A stretch of DNA of 64,000 nucleotides from G965267425 sp965267425 (GCA_965267425.1 OZ253959.1:496001-560000), one strand, 5' to 3'. Counted from the stretch's first letter, positions 54,083 to 62,202 are shown. Numbers and translations: made by a program. The notes: generated by a model from the letters alone, not told the origin.

Positions 54083-54769
54083 ATGGATGCAGGAAAGAAA
54101 AAGGCAGCAGAGAAGTTGTACATTGGGCTAGCGGCGATATTTATTGCGTCTCTGGTATCATGTAACCTTATCTTTCAGAAATTTTTTACCTGGGAACCCT
54201 TTGGGCTTTTCACGTTTGAGGTTTCCGTAGGTATTTTGCCTTATCCCATCACTTTCCTGATTACAGACATTATCTCAGAAATATATGGTAAGAAAAGAGC
54301 TAACCAAGTAGTGGTTGTGGGCTTATTTTCCACCATTTTTGTCATGGGAGTGGTGTCCATAGCCGACATTGTTCCGGCAACGTCGTGGTCTCCCGTATCG
54401 AATGAGGAATTTACAAGAGTCTTTGGTCTTACAGGTGTTGCGGTGGCAGCCTCCATGTTTGCCTTTCTAATGGCGCAATTTGTGGATATACGGATTTATC
54501 ACTTTTGGAAGAAATTGACAAACGGTAAATACCTGTGGATCCGAAATAACTTTTCAACCATGACATCTCAGTTAGTCGATACGGCTTCTGTGCTCGGTTT
54601 ATTGTGCATCTTTGAGGCAATTGAGTGGTCTCGATTCAGTGAATTGCTTCTCAATGGCTTCCTGTTTAAGGTTCTGGTTGCCATGTTTGATACGCCATTT
54701 TTATATCTTTTTGTGAGTCTTATCAAAAAGAACTTCGGGCTTGAATTAAATCAAGAAGTGGATTTCTAG
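54083..54769 (+). CDS. yhhQ: Queuosine precursor transporter (YhhQ/VUT family)
   Basis: Inner-membrane importer of preQ0/preQ1 for queuosine tRNA modification. The 228 residues have about six membrane helices. Family motifs are PYPITFLITDIISEIYGKKRANQVV (about 51-75) and FSTMTSQLVDTASV, both characteristic of VUT proteins. It stands alone with its own promoter-like sequence between the tilS operon and dsbD. Confidence 0.9.
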   Translation: MDAGKKKAAEKLYIGLAAIFIASLVSCNLIFQKFFTWEPFGLFTFEVSVGILPYPITFLITDIISEIYGKKRANQVVVVGLFSTIFVMGVVSIADIVPATSWSPVSNEEFTRVFGLTGVAVAASMFAFLMAQFVDIRIYHFWKKLTNGKYLWIRNNFSTMTSQLVDTASVLGLLCIFEAIEWSRFSELLLNGFLFKVLVAMFDTPFLYLFVSLIKKNFGLELNQEVDF

Positions 54770-54825
54770 TGATAGAATTCCAAGTATAATTCCATAACAT
54801 TTCCTATTTATTGTTGATTATATAG

Positions 54826-54833
54826 TAGCTTTG
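54826..54833 (+). promoter_or_regulatory. Candidate -7 element of the dsbD promoter
   Basis: TAGCTTTG matches TAnnTTTG, 32 bp upstream of the dsbD ATG. TTG triplets occur upstream at 54811-54816 but at too short a spacing (about 10-12 bp). Confidence 0.4.
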
Positions 54834-54865
54834 ACAGCTCAAACTACCATTATACTCTTATTGCA

Positions 54866-57391
54866 ATGAAAGTGATCAAATTGACGCTTCTCGCGTTGAC
54901 CATTCTGTCAGTTAACCTATCTGCACAAATATTCGATCCTGTCAAATGGAATTTTAAGACTGAAAAGGTTGGTGATGATACCTATGAACTTGTTTTCAAA
55001 GCCGACATTGAAGATCACTGGCACTTGTATTCGCAACATTTACCAAGCGATGATGGACCTATAGCAACTGCATTTTATTTCGACGAGTCAACGAATGTTG
55101 AGCGATTGGATGGTGTAACAGAAAGTGAAAGTATCACGGAATTTGATAAGGTGAATGAAATGGAGCTCACCTTCTTTGAGCACGAAGCCATATTTCGGCA
55201 AAAAGTAAAAGTTAAATCTTCAGGAATCCAAAAAGTGTCCGGATATCTTGAATACATGGTGTGCGATGATGAAAAATGTTTGCCTCCAGCAACGGTAGAC
55301 TTTAATTTCGAAGTAGGAGAAGTTAGCCCAACAGGAGATAATACGGAGAGTTCGATGGAAGAAAATACAGCTTCTATTGATATGGAAGGTACTGAAGCAC
55401 CTCAAGAAGACGGTCTATTTGAACCTGTCAAATGGTCGTTTCAAGCCAAAAACCTGGAAGGCAACAAATACGACATCTATATCTCAGCATCCATAGACAA
55501 AGGATGGCATTTATACGCGCAGGAATTGCCTTCGGAAGATGGTCCATTACCTACTGAAATTCGTTTTTTCGAAGAAGGAAGTAAGGCTGAAGGAAAAGTC
55601 AGGGAAGAGGGTGATTTACTGAATGAATATGATCCCAATTTCTTGATGGATTTGAGCTACTACAAAAACAAAGTAGATTTCGTCCAAACCGTAGTTGTAG
55701 AAAAAGATGGATTCGTTAAGGGAGATATTTACTTCATGGTTTGTGACGATGAAAAATGCTTGCCTCCTCAAACCATAGAATTTCAGTTCGAATGGCAAAA
55801 CGAAGAATTGGTATTTGTTTCTCCTGAAGCAACTACAGGTGAATCTGTTACTGATTTGAACAACCTGGAAAAGGGAACCTTTTCTCCGTTAATTTCAAAC
55901 GTGGACTTAGAAAATCCTGCTACACAATGTGGGGATGATTTTGTTGCCGGCTCAGTTGCAGGAAAAGGTTACATGACTATATTTTTATTAGGATTTCTGG
56001 GTGGGTTAATTGCTTTGCTCACACCTTGTGTATTCCCAATGATTCCTTTAACAGTCAGCTTTTTTACTAAAGGAAGTGAAGACAAGAAAAAGGGTATTGT
56101 GAATTCTGTGATGTATGGATTTTTTATCTTTTTCATCTATATCTTATTGAGTCTTCCGTTTCACATATTTGACAGCGTGGATTCTGATATTTTGAACACC
56201 ATATCCACCAACGTTTATCTCAACGTATTTTTCTTCGTCATCTTTATTGTTTTTGCCATTTCGTTCTTTGGATATTTTGAACTTACATTACCGAGCAGAT
56301 TCACGAATAAAGTAGATACAGCTTCGAACGTAGGTGGTATCATTGGTATATTTTTCATGGCATTGACATTGGCGTTGGTATCGTTTAGTTGTACCGGTCC
56401 CATCTTGGGCTCATTATTAGCAGGTTCACTTTCCAGCGATGGAGGAGCTATGCAGCTGACCATGGGTATGGGAGGATTTGGATTGGCATTAGCATTGCCT
56501 TTTGCCTTGTTTGCCATGTTCCCCAGATGGTTACATTCTTTACCAAAGTCCGGAGGATGGTTAAATTCTGTAAAAGTGGTGCTCGGATTTATTGAAATTG
56601 CCTTAGCCATCAAATTTTTATCAAACGCGGATTTAGTAGCTCACTGGAACATTGTGAAATATGAATTGTTCATGGGAGCGTGGATCATCATAGCCGTTGC
56701 TTTGGCACTTTATCTATTAGCAAAAATTAAGTTTCCCCATGACAGCCCTATAGAAAAATTGAGTGTTACGCGATGGAGTCTTGCTGGATTGACCATTGTA
56801 TTTGCCATTTACCTTGTTAGTGGATTTAGATATGATGAAAAGGCCGGAACATATCATTCTTTGTCTCTACTTAGTGGTTTAGCTCCACCTGCAGGATATA
56901 GTTGGGTGTATCCTAGTAAATGTCCTTTAAACATTGATTGTTTCAAAGATTATGAAGAAGGGTTGGCTTACGCCAAAAAAGTCAACAAACCTATTATGAT
57001 TGACTTTACAGGTTATGCCTGCGTTAATTGTAGGAAAATGGAAGAGACCGTTTGGAACCAACCTGAAATTCTTTCCATTTTAAAAGAAGACGTGGTGCTG
57101 ATTTCCCTTTATGTTGATGATAAAGCTGAATTGCCAGAAGAAGAGCAGATTACAGTACCTATTGTTGGAGGAAAAACCAAAAAATTCAGAACAGTGGGAG
57201 ATAAATGGCAAACACTGGAAATGATGACCTTCAATAGAAATACTCAGCCTTGGTACGCACTATTGTCTCCAGATGAAAAACTATTGAACAATCCAGTTGG
57301 TTATACACCAGATGTTGAAGAATACCGTGCATTTCTAAAATGTGGTATTCAGGCACATAACAACAAAGGTGAGCTATCGGCTATAGATTAA
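54866..57391 (+). CDS. dsbD: Thiol:disulfide interchange protein DsbD with a duplicated N-terminal domain
   Basis: 841 residues, longer than E. coli DsbD (about 565). Signal peptide 1-20. Two tandem DsbD-alpha-like domains follow (about 21-150 and 185-310). Each has HWHLYSQ/GWHLYAQ-type motifs and the redox pair CDDEKCLPP (Cys133/138 and Cys293/298). The membrane part (about 370-680) begins LLTPCVFPMIPLTVSFF. A C-terminal thioredoxin domain has CVNC (Cys719/722). It carries electrons from cytoplasmic thioredoxin to periplasmic thiols. The doubled N-terminal domain is the oddity. Confidence 0.92.
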   Translation: MKVIKLTLLALTILSVNLSAQIFDPVKWNFKTEKVGDDTYELVFKADIEDHWHLYSQHLPSDDGPIATAFYFDESTNVERLDGVTESESITEFDKVNEMELTFFEHEAIFRQKVKVKSSGIQKVSGYLEYMVCDDEKCLPPATVDFNFEVGEVSPTGDNTESSMEENTASIDMEGTEAPQEDGLFEPVKWSFQAKNLEGNKYDIYISASIDKGWHLYAQELPSEDGPLPTEIRFFEEGSKAEGKVREEGDLLNEYDPNFLMDLSYYKNKVDFVQTVVVEKDGFVKGDIYFMVCDDEKCLPPQTIEFQFEWQNEELVFVSPEATTGESVTDLNNLEKGTFSPLISNVDLENPATQCGDDFVAGSVAGKGYMTIFLLGFLGGLIALLTPCVFPMIPLTVSFFTKGSEDKKKGIVNSVMYGFFIFFIYILLSLPFHIFDSVDSDILNTISTNVYLNVFFFVIFIVFAISFFGYFELTLPSRFTNKVDTASNVGGIIGIFFMALTLALVSFSCTGPILGSLLAGSLSSDGGAMQLTMGMGGFGLALALPFALFAMFPRWLHSLPKSGGWLNSVKVVLGFIEIALAIKFLSNADLVAHWNIVKYELFMGAWIIIAVALALYLLAKIKFPHDSPIEKLSVTRWSLAGLTIVFAIYLVSGFRYDEKAGTYHSLSLLSGLAPPAGYSWVYPSKCPLNIDCFKDYEEGLAYAKKVNKPIMIDFTGYACVNCRKMEETVWNQPEILSILKEDVVLISLYVDDKAELPEEEQITVPIVGGKTKKFRTVGDKWQTLEMMTFNRNTQPWYALLSPDEKLLNNPVGYTPDVEEYRAFLKCGIQAHNNKGELSAID

Positions 57392-57803
57392 ATTTTGGGT
57401 CTGGAGCCTTCTTGTAAGCCTTTTTCTTCGGTTTAATTTGGGAAATGAAGAAGATGTTTACCAATTCATCTTCTGTGGTTACCAATGTTTCGGATTGACC
57501 ATTGTCTACGCGAACAGGGTTGTTGTCTCGGTATTTTCGAGCAAATTTTTCCAACGAATTATCGTCAAATTTTAGATAGATAGAATTGGTATTGATGAAA
57601 CCACCACTCACTTTTACTTTACCATAAAGACATTGTGATTGTGATCCACTTCTGATGGTCACCACAACATCATCATAAACATTGTCTACAACTTCCAGAG
57701 CACCTCTTTTTTCAAATGTTTCAGCATATTCCTTGTAACAGTCTTTTTGGGAAAATGAGATTGAATAAATGCAAATAAAAAGTATTGTAATTCCTGAGCG
57801 CAT
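57381..57803 (-). CDS. Small exported hypothetical protein
   Basis: 140 residues with a signal peptide (GITILFICIYSISFSQ, 4-19). The mature part is charged with two cysteines (DCYKEY, SQCLYG) and ends in a Lys/Pro-rich tail (KKKAYKKAPDPKFNL). No family recognised. It is convergent with dsbD (11-bp overlap) and divergent from gmhA. Confidence 0.55.
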   Translation of the reverse strand: MRSGITILFICIYSISFSQKDCYKEYAETFEKRGALEVVDNVYDDVVVTIRSGSQSQCLYGKVKVSGGFINTNSIYLKFDDNSLEKFARKYRDNNPVRVDNGQSETLVTTEDELVNIFFISQIKPKKKAYKKAPDPKFNL

Positions 57804-57927
57804 ATTGTATTGTTTATTTGATTTTCAGAGAATCTAAAGTAGGAATAGCATGAGTCACAAATAAAAACCGGTTTGAAACTTATGAACAAATGAATATTTA
57901 TATTTTTAGATTCTAAACACAAGTCAT

Positions 57928-58497
57928 ATGAGCAGAAATTTAATTCACACCAACTTCAAAGAAGCTATTGAAGTATTAAACAAATTCTGCACGGATGAAA
58001 ATATGAATCTTATCGCTGAAGCTGGAGACTTATTGGTTTCGGCAATCAAACAAAATGGTAAAATAATTTCCTGTGGAAATGGAGGTTCCATGTGTGATGC
58101 TATGCATTTCGCTGAAGAACTTACAGGAAGATTCAGGGATGACAGAATTTCTCTTCCTGCGCTTTCCATTTCTGATCCTTCACATATAAGTTGTGTAGGT
58201 AATGATTATGGTTACGATCATGTATTTTCCAGGTACATTGAAGGCATTGGTCAGGCTGGAGATGTTTTGTTGGCCATTAGCACTAGTGGTAATTCACAAA
58301 ATGTGGTGAATGCCATTAATTCGGCCAAAGGGAAAGGAATGAAGGTTGTTGGTCTAACAGGAAAATCTGGTGGTAAAATGGCAGATTTGTGTGATGTGGA
58401 AATCAGAGCTCCTGAATCTGAATATGCAGATAGGGCGCAGGAAATTCATATTAAGGTCATCCATTCCCTTATTCAATACATAGAGATCTCACTATAG
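57928..58497 (+). CDS. gmhA: Phosphoheptose isomerase (sedoheptulose 7-phosphate isomerase)
   Basis: First step of ADP-heptose synthesis: sedoheptulose 7-phosphate to D-glycero-D-manno-heptose 7-phosphate. The 189 residues are a single SIS domain with GNGGSMCDAMHFAEELTGRF (about 51-70), CVGNDYGYDHVF and LAISTSGNSQNVV. The Glu and His needed for isomerisation are visible (HFAEE and QEIHIKVIH). The next kinase, HldA, is encoded at 14004-15002 in the same window. The AAA ATPase gene follows after 3 bp. Confidence 0.94.
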   Translation: MSRNLIHTNFKEAIEVLNKFCTDENMNLIAEAGDLLVSAIKQNGKIISCGNGGSMCDAMHFAEELTGRFRDDRISLPALSISDPSHISCVGNDYGYDHVFSRYIEGIGQAGDVLLAISTSGNSQNVVNAINSAKGKGMKVVGLTGKSGGKMADLCDVEIRAPESEYADRAQEIHIKVIHSLIQYIEISL

Positions 58498-58500
58498 ATA

Positions 58501-60045
58501 GTGTTGGTTAAGACATTTGGTAGTGCTGTTTCAGGGATTGAAGCCACTACCATAACTGTTGAGGTAAATCTTGACGTAGGATTCAAGTATTACCTTGTTG
58601 GATTACCTGATGTGGCTGTAAAAGAAAGCCAACGACGTATTGAAGCAGCCATAAAAAACAGCGGATTTCATTACCCGGGAAAAAAGATAACCATCAACAT
58701 GGCACCCGCTGATATCAAAAAAGAGGGAACTGCTTACGATCTTACCATTGCCGTTGGAATATTGGCTGGATCAAACCAGGTCAACGATGATAAACTCGCT
58801 CAATATTTGATTATGGGTGAGTTGTCTTTGGATGGTCATCTTAACCCCTACAGAGGAGCTCTTCCCATGTGCATTAAAGCGAAAAAGGAAGGATTTAAGG
58901 GAATGGTGGGTCCCATGAAAAATGTACAAGAATCGTCAATCATCAAGGACTTTCAGTGCATTCCTGTAGATAATTTATGTGATGCAGTAGAATTCTTAAG
59001 TGGGACAACAAAATTTCATGCCATTAAAACAGAAGTTCGCACAAGATTCAAACGTGATGTGGCTCGTCAAAACATAGATTTTTCAGATGTAAAAGGTCAA
59101 GAAGATGCCAAAAGAGCATTGGAGATTGCAGCAGCCGGTGGGCATAATGTATTGTTAATTGGACCTCCGGGAGCTGGTAAATCAATGCTGGCTAAACGGC
59201 TGCCTACCATCTTACCACTAATGAGTCTGGAAGAATCTCTTGAGACCACCAAAGTATATTCGGTTATTGGACAACTCAAAGAATCCAATGTATTGGTTAC
59301 CAAAAGACCATTTCGATCACCACATCACACGATTAGTGATGTAGCCATGGTTGGTGGTGGTACTTTTCCTCAGCCGGGTGAAATTTCTCTGGCGCACAAT
59401 GGTGTCTTGTTTCTGGATGAATTGCCTGAATTCAAAAGAACTGTTTTGGAAGTGTTGAGGCAACCACTTGAAGATATGAAAATTGTCATCTCAAGAGCCC
59501 GTTCTTCAGTAACCTTCCCGGCTAATTTTATGCTGATTGCTGCTATGAATCCTTGCCCATGTGGATACTACAATCATCGTCATCGTTCGTGTGATTGTCC
59601 TCCAGGAGCAGTAAAAAAGTACATCAACAGAATTTCAGGCCCGTTATTTGATCGAATTGATATACAAATGGAAATCAATCCTGTATCGTTTGATGAATTG
59701 ACGAAATATCAAATAACTCCGGAAAACAGCAAATGCATCAGGAATAGGGTAGTACAGGCAAGATTGCTACAACAGAAAAGATATGACGGGATTTCAAGAA
59801 TTTACACCAATTCCATGTTGGGTTCAAGTGCTTTGGCTGAATTTTGTAAACCTGATAATGACGCTTTGAACTTACTAAAAAAGGCAATGAACAAACTCGA
59901 ACTATCAGCCCGAGCATATGATAGAATACTGAAAGTGGCAAGAACCATAGCAGATTTAGAATCTAAAAAACAAATAGATGATGGCGATATTGCAGAAGCC
60001 ATCGCCTATCGAAATTTGGATAGAAGAAAATGGACAGAACATTGA
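58501..60045 (+). CDS. YifB/ComM-family AAA ATPase (Mg-chelatase-like)
   Basis: 514 residues. The N-terminal Lon-like domain starts LVKTFGSAVSGIEATTITVEV and holds VGLPDVAVKESQRRIEAAIKN. The AAA core has Walker A LLIGPPGAGKSMLAKRLP (about 216-233) and Walker B VLFLDELPEF, with RSPHHTISDVAMVGGG between, then a C-terminal Mg-chelatase-like domain. ComM relatives promote branch migration during natural transformation. The start is the GTG at 58501 (or the adjacent TTG); no ATG is near. It is tightly linked to gmhA. Confidence 0.9.
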   Translation: MLVKTFGSAVSGIEATTITVEVNLDVGFKYYLVGLPDVAVKESQRRIEAAIKNSGFHYPGKKITINMAPADIKKEGTAYDLTIAVGILAGSNQVNDDKLAQYLIMGELSLDGHLNPYRGALPMCIKAKKEGFKGMVGPMKNVQESSIIKDFQCIPVDNLCDAVEFLSGTTKFHAIKTEVRTRFKRDVARQNIDFSDVKGQEDAKRALEIAAAGGHNVLLIGPPGAGKSMLAKRLPTILPLMSLEESLETTKVYSVIGQLKESNVLVTKRPFRSPHHTISDVAMVGGGTFPQPGEISLAHNGVLFLDELPEFKRTVLEVLRQPLEDMKIVISRARSSVTFPANFMLIAAMNPCPCGYYNHRHRSCDCPPGAVKKYINRISGPLFDRIDIQMEINPVSFDELTKYQITPENSKCIRNRVVQARLLQQKRYDGISRIYTNSMLGSSALAEFCKPDNDALNLLKKAMNKLELSARAYDRILKVARTIADLESKKQIDDGDIAEAIAYRNLDRRKWTEH

Positions 60046-60115
60046 TTTGATTATTTGGCACCTAATGAGAATCCAATAGTGATTAAATCAGGTAATATTT
60101 TGTCGTCAATTATTT

Positions 60116-60123
60116 TAACTTTG
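60116..60123 (+). promoter_or_regulatory. Candidate -7 element of the RiPP precursor promoter
   Basis: TAACTTTG matches TAnnTTTG, 50 bp upstream of the precursor ATG. A TTTG at 60099-60102 is too close for a standard -33 box. The 128-bp gap 60046-60173 has no other clear signal; a metal-responsive operator could lie here but cannot be seen. Confidence 0.4.
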
Positions 60124-60173
60124 AGTAGATATAGCACTACATTTATATACTAACTAAAATTTATTCACCTGCC

Positions 60174-60575
60174 ATGGAAAAGAAAAAAAACACGAAAAAA
60201 GCATTATCATTATCAGCTCTTGCTACCGGTACATTGATGTTGGGTTCAATGGGCACTCAAGCAACAAATTCATTGGAATTCGAGAATTTGGGTGACGGAA
60301 ATGAAATTCGTAGCGAAATAATGTCACATGACGCAGTTAATTTTGTTGCAAACGAATTGAAATGCGGAGAGGACGCTAAAAAAGAAGGTAAATCTGGAGA
60401 GCACAAGTGTGGAGAAGGAAAATGTGGAGATCACAAACACGAAAGTTCTTCAAAAGAAGGTAAATCAGGAGAGCATAAGTGCGGAGAAGGAAAATGTGGA
60501 GAAGGAAAATGTGGTGAGAAGAGTGGAGAGAAAAAAGCAGATGCTAAATCTGAGAAAAAAACGGATGATAAATAA
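60174..60575 (+). CDS. Secreted Cys-motif RiPP precursor peptide, HvfA/bufferin-like
   Basis: 133 residues. Basic start and hydrophobic signal-like segment (LSLSALATGTLMLGSMGTQA, 11-30), a leader-like region (FENLGDGNEIRSEIM to NELKC), then a low-complexity Gly/Lys/Glu core with six cysteines (64, 79, 84, 103, 108, 113). Three sit in EGKCG and two in EHKCG. Ser-for-Cys versions, EGKSG (72, 96) and GEKSG, interleave them, and a Lys/Glu tail follows. An MNIO (DUF692) and DUF2063 gene follow, as in HvfABC/bufferin operons, whose Cys residues become copper-binding heterocycles. Copper binding here is inferred. Confidence 0.85.
   Translation: MEKKKNTKKALSLSALATGTLMLGSMGTQATNSLEFENLGDGNEIRSEIMSHDAVNFVANELKCGEDAKKEGKSGEHKCGEGKCGDHKHESSSKEGKSGEHKCGEGKCGEGKCGEKSGEKKADAKSEKKTDDK
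60381..60430 (+). repeat. Duplicated 50-bp core cassette, copy 1
   Basis: Encodes KEGKSGEHKCGEGKCG (residues 70-85). It matches copy 2 at 60453-60502 in 47 of 50 bases. The three differences (Ser TCT/TCA, His CAC/CAT, Cys TGT/TGC) are all synonymous. Confidence 0.9.
60453..60502 (+). repeat. Duplicated 50-bp core cassette, copy 2
   Basis: Encodes KEGKSGEHKCGEGKCG (residues 94-109), 72 bp after copy 1. A third EGKCG-coding stretch follows at 60501-60517. Confidence 0.9.
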
Positions 60576-60594
60576 TTTTCATTCTTAAAATTAG

Positions 60595-60630
60595 AAGCGA
60601 GGTGATGTGATGTTGCTTCGCTTTTTTTTT
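60595..60630 (+). terminator. Intrinsic terminator between precursor and MNIO gene
   Basis: Arms AAGCGA (60595-60600) and TCGCTT (60618-60623), extended inward by further G-C and G-U pairs, are followed by nine T. It lies between the precursor stop and the MNIO ATG at 60633, on the coding strand. It should end most transcripts after the precursor and allow limited read-through to the enzyme genes. Confidence 0.85.
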
Positions 60631-60632
60631 CT

Positions 60633-61463
60633 ATGAAAGACAAAGTTGGACTTGGTTTTAGGAGAGATATCGCAGATGATATCATCAATTGTCGTTTCGA
60701 ACTTCCTGAATTTATAGAGTTTGCTCCCGAAAACTGGATGGACATGGGAGGTTTTTGGGGTAAAAAATTGGCTCAGGCTACGGAACGCTACCCTGTAGTA
60801 TGCCATGGGCTTTCTCTGTCCATTGGAAGTCCAGATCCGTTGGATATAGATTTCATAAAACGACTTAAACAGTTTTTGGACGAACATCAAGTTCAAATTT
60901 ATTCTGAGCACTTGAGTTATAGTAAATGTGACAATGCACATTTGTATGATTTATTACCAATACCGTTTCGACAAGATGCGGTGGATCACATTGTTGAACG
61001 TATAAAAACAGTACAAGATATATTGCAAAGGCCTTTGGTATTGGAAAATGTATCCTACTATACACCTGTTGCAGCCGAAATGTCTGAAGTTGATTTTGTG
61101 TCGGCCATCATCAATGAATCAGGTTGCCAAATGCTTTTGGATGTCAACAATGTCTTTGTCAATTCATTTAATCATTCATATGATCCAAAAGAATACATCA
61201 ATAATTTGCCTTTGGACAAAGTGGCATACATTCACATGGCAGGTCATGAAAAAGTGCAGGAAGATCTCATAATTGATACGCACGGTATGCCAATTATTGA
61301 CCCGGTTTTTGAGTTGTTCGATTGGACACTATCGCAAATCCAACCTGTTCCGGTATTATTGGAAAGAGACTTTAATATTCCGGAAATGGATGAACTTCAA
61401 GCCGAAATGAAACAATTGAAAGCATTGATTGAAAAAAATCGTAAAGTCAAGACAGTTGCTTAA
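60633..61463 (+). CDS. MNIO enzyme (multinuclear non-heme iron oxidase, DUF692)
   Basis: 276 residues, TIM-barrel fold of the DUF692/MNIO family (MbnB, TglH, HvfB relatives). Conserved motifs: VGLGFRRDI at the start, FAPENWMDMGG (Glu33), CHGLSLSIGS (His58), YSEHLSY (Glu92-His93), LENVSYY (Glu138-Asn139), LLDVNNVFVNS (Asp170, Asn173), HMAGHEK (His201, His205), DTHGMP (Asp215, His217) and LLERDF (Glu244). These residues supply iron ligands in characterised members. It should modify Cys of the upstream precursor with O2. Its ATG follows the terminator T-run by two bases; the 3' end overlaps the DUF2063 gene by 35 bp. Confidence 0.92.
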   Translation: MKDKVGLGFRRDIADDIINCRFELPEFIEFAPENWMDMGGFWGKKLAQATERYPVVCHGLSLSIGSPDPLDIDFIKRLKQFLDEHQVQIYSEHLSYSKCDNAHLYDLLPIPFRQDAVDHIVERIKTVQDILQRPLVLENVSYYTPVAAEMSEVDFVSAIINESGCQMLLDVNNVFVNSFNHSYDPKEYINNLPLDKVAYIHMAGHEKVQEDLIIDTHGMPIIDPVFELFDWTLSQIQPVPVLLERDFNIPEMDELQAEMKQLKALIEKNRKVKTVA

Positions 61464-62202
61464 AGCAGAAACGAAAGACATACAATATCAATTGGCAAAA
61501 TATTGCCGCAATGGTGAGTTAGAACCAATTGAAGGTGCAAGCTCATCGCGATTGACGCATTACAGACGTTTGGTATTTAATGTAGTGTATGGTGCATTGA
61601 AGCAAGCTTATCCAATTGCCTACCATTTACTTGGCCCAGATGAATTTAGACCGCTGGTCCATGACTTTTTTAATCTTTCTAATCCTTCGGACCCACAAGT
61701 TTGGAGAATGCCGTTCGAATTAATTGAATTTGTTGAATCCCATAATTACAGCGAAAAACTGGAAAAACCGTATTTATTGGATCTGCTAAATTTTGAATGG
61801 GTTGAAATAGAAGTGCACAGTTGCCCTGACGAAGATATCGTGGCTTATGATGAATTTAATGGAAAGTTGAATCAAAAAGTTGTGCTCAATCCTTATCTGA
61901 GAGTCAATCATTTGCAGTATCCAGTGCATAAGTTAAAACCAACCGATGATGCATTTGCCGAAGGCAATTTCTTTGTATTAACCCATAGAAATATTGAAAC
62001 TGGAGTTGTCAGATTCACCGAAATGTCTCCGTTTTATTTGGGTGTTTTAGAAGCCTTGGATAGAGACAATCTAACACCTTTGGAAGCAGTTGAAGAAAGC
62101 AATAAGTTATTCAGGCTGCCAGAAGAGGATGTCAAAGCTTCGATTCAGCCATTTTTTGACATGATATATAAAGAAGGGATTCTTCTTGGTGCCTTGCGCT
62201 AG
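61429..62202 (+). CDS. DUF2063-family MNIO partner protein (HvfC-like, substrate recognition)
   Basis: About 257 residues of the DUF2063 (putative DNA-binding/RiPP partner) family. The N-terminal domain has LTHYRRLVFNVVYGALKQAYPIAYHLLGPDEF (about 42-73), the hallmark LYRxLVxxxLxxAFP-type stretch. DLLNFEWVEIEVHSC follows in the middle, and a C-terminal helical part. In related systems this protein binds the precursor leader for MNIO. No ATG is near; the start is TTG at 61429, overlapping the MNIO gene by 35 bp, or TTG at 61456. This indicates translational coupling. Confidence 0.86.
   Translation: MKKIVKSRQLLKAETKDIQYQLAKYCRNGELEPIEGASSSRLTHYRRLVFNVVYGALKQAYPIAYHLLGPDEFRPLVHDFFNLSNPSDPQVWRMPFELIEFVESHNYSEKLEKPYLLDLLNFEWVEIEVHSCPDEDIVAYDEFNGKLNQKVVLNPYLRVNHLQYPVHKLKPTDDAFAEGNFFVLTHRNIETGVVRFTEMSPFYLGVLEALDRDNLTPLEAVEESNKLFRLPEEDVKASIQPFFDMIYKEGILLGALR

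Noticed and set aside
56215..56613. 132-codon minus-strand frame within dsbD
   Set aside because: It lies entirely within the conserved DsbD membrane domain and has no start context or family match.
60381..60517. Short direct repeats that might be read as a CRISPR-like array
   Set aside because: The repeats are in frame inside a coding gene, differ only at synonymous sites, and have no regular unique spacers or cas genes nearby.
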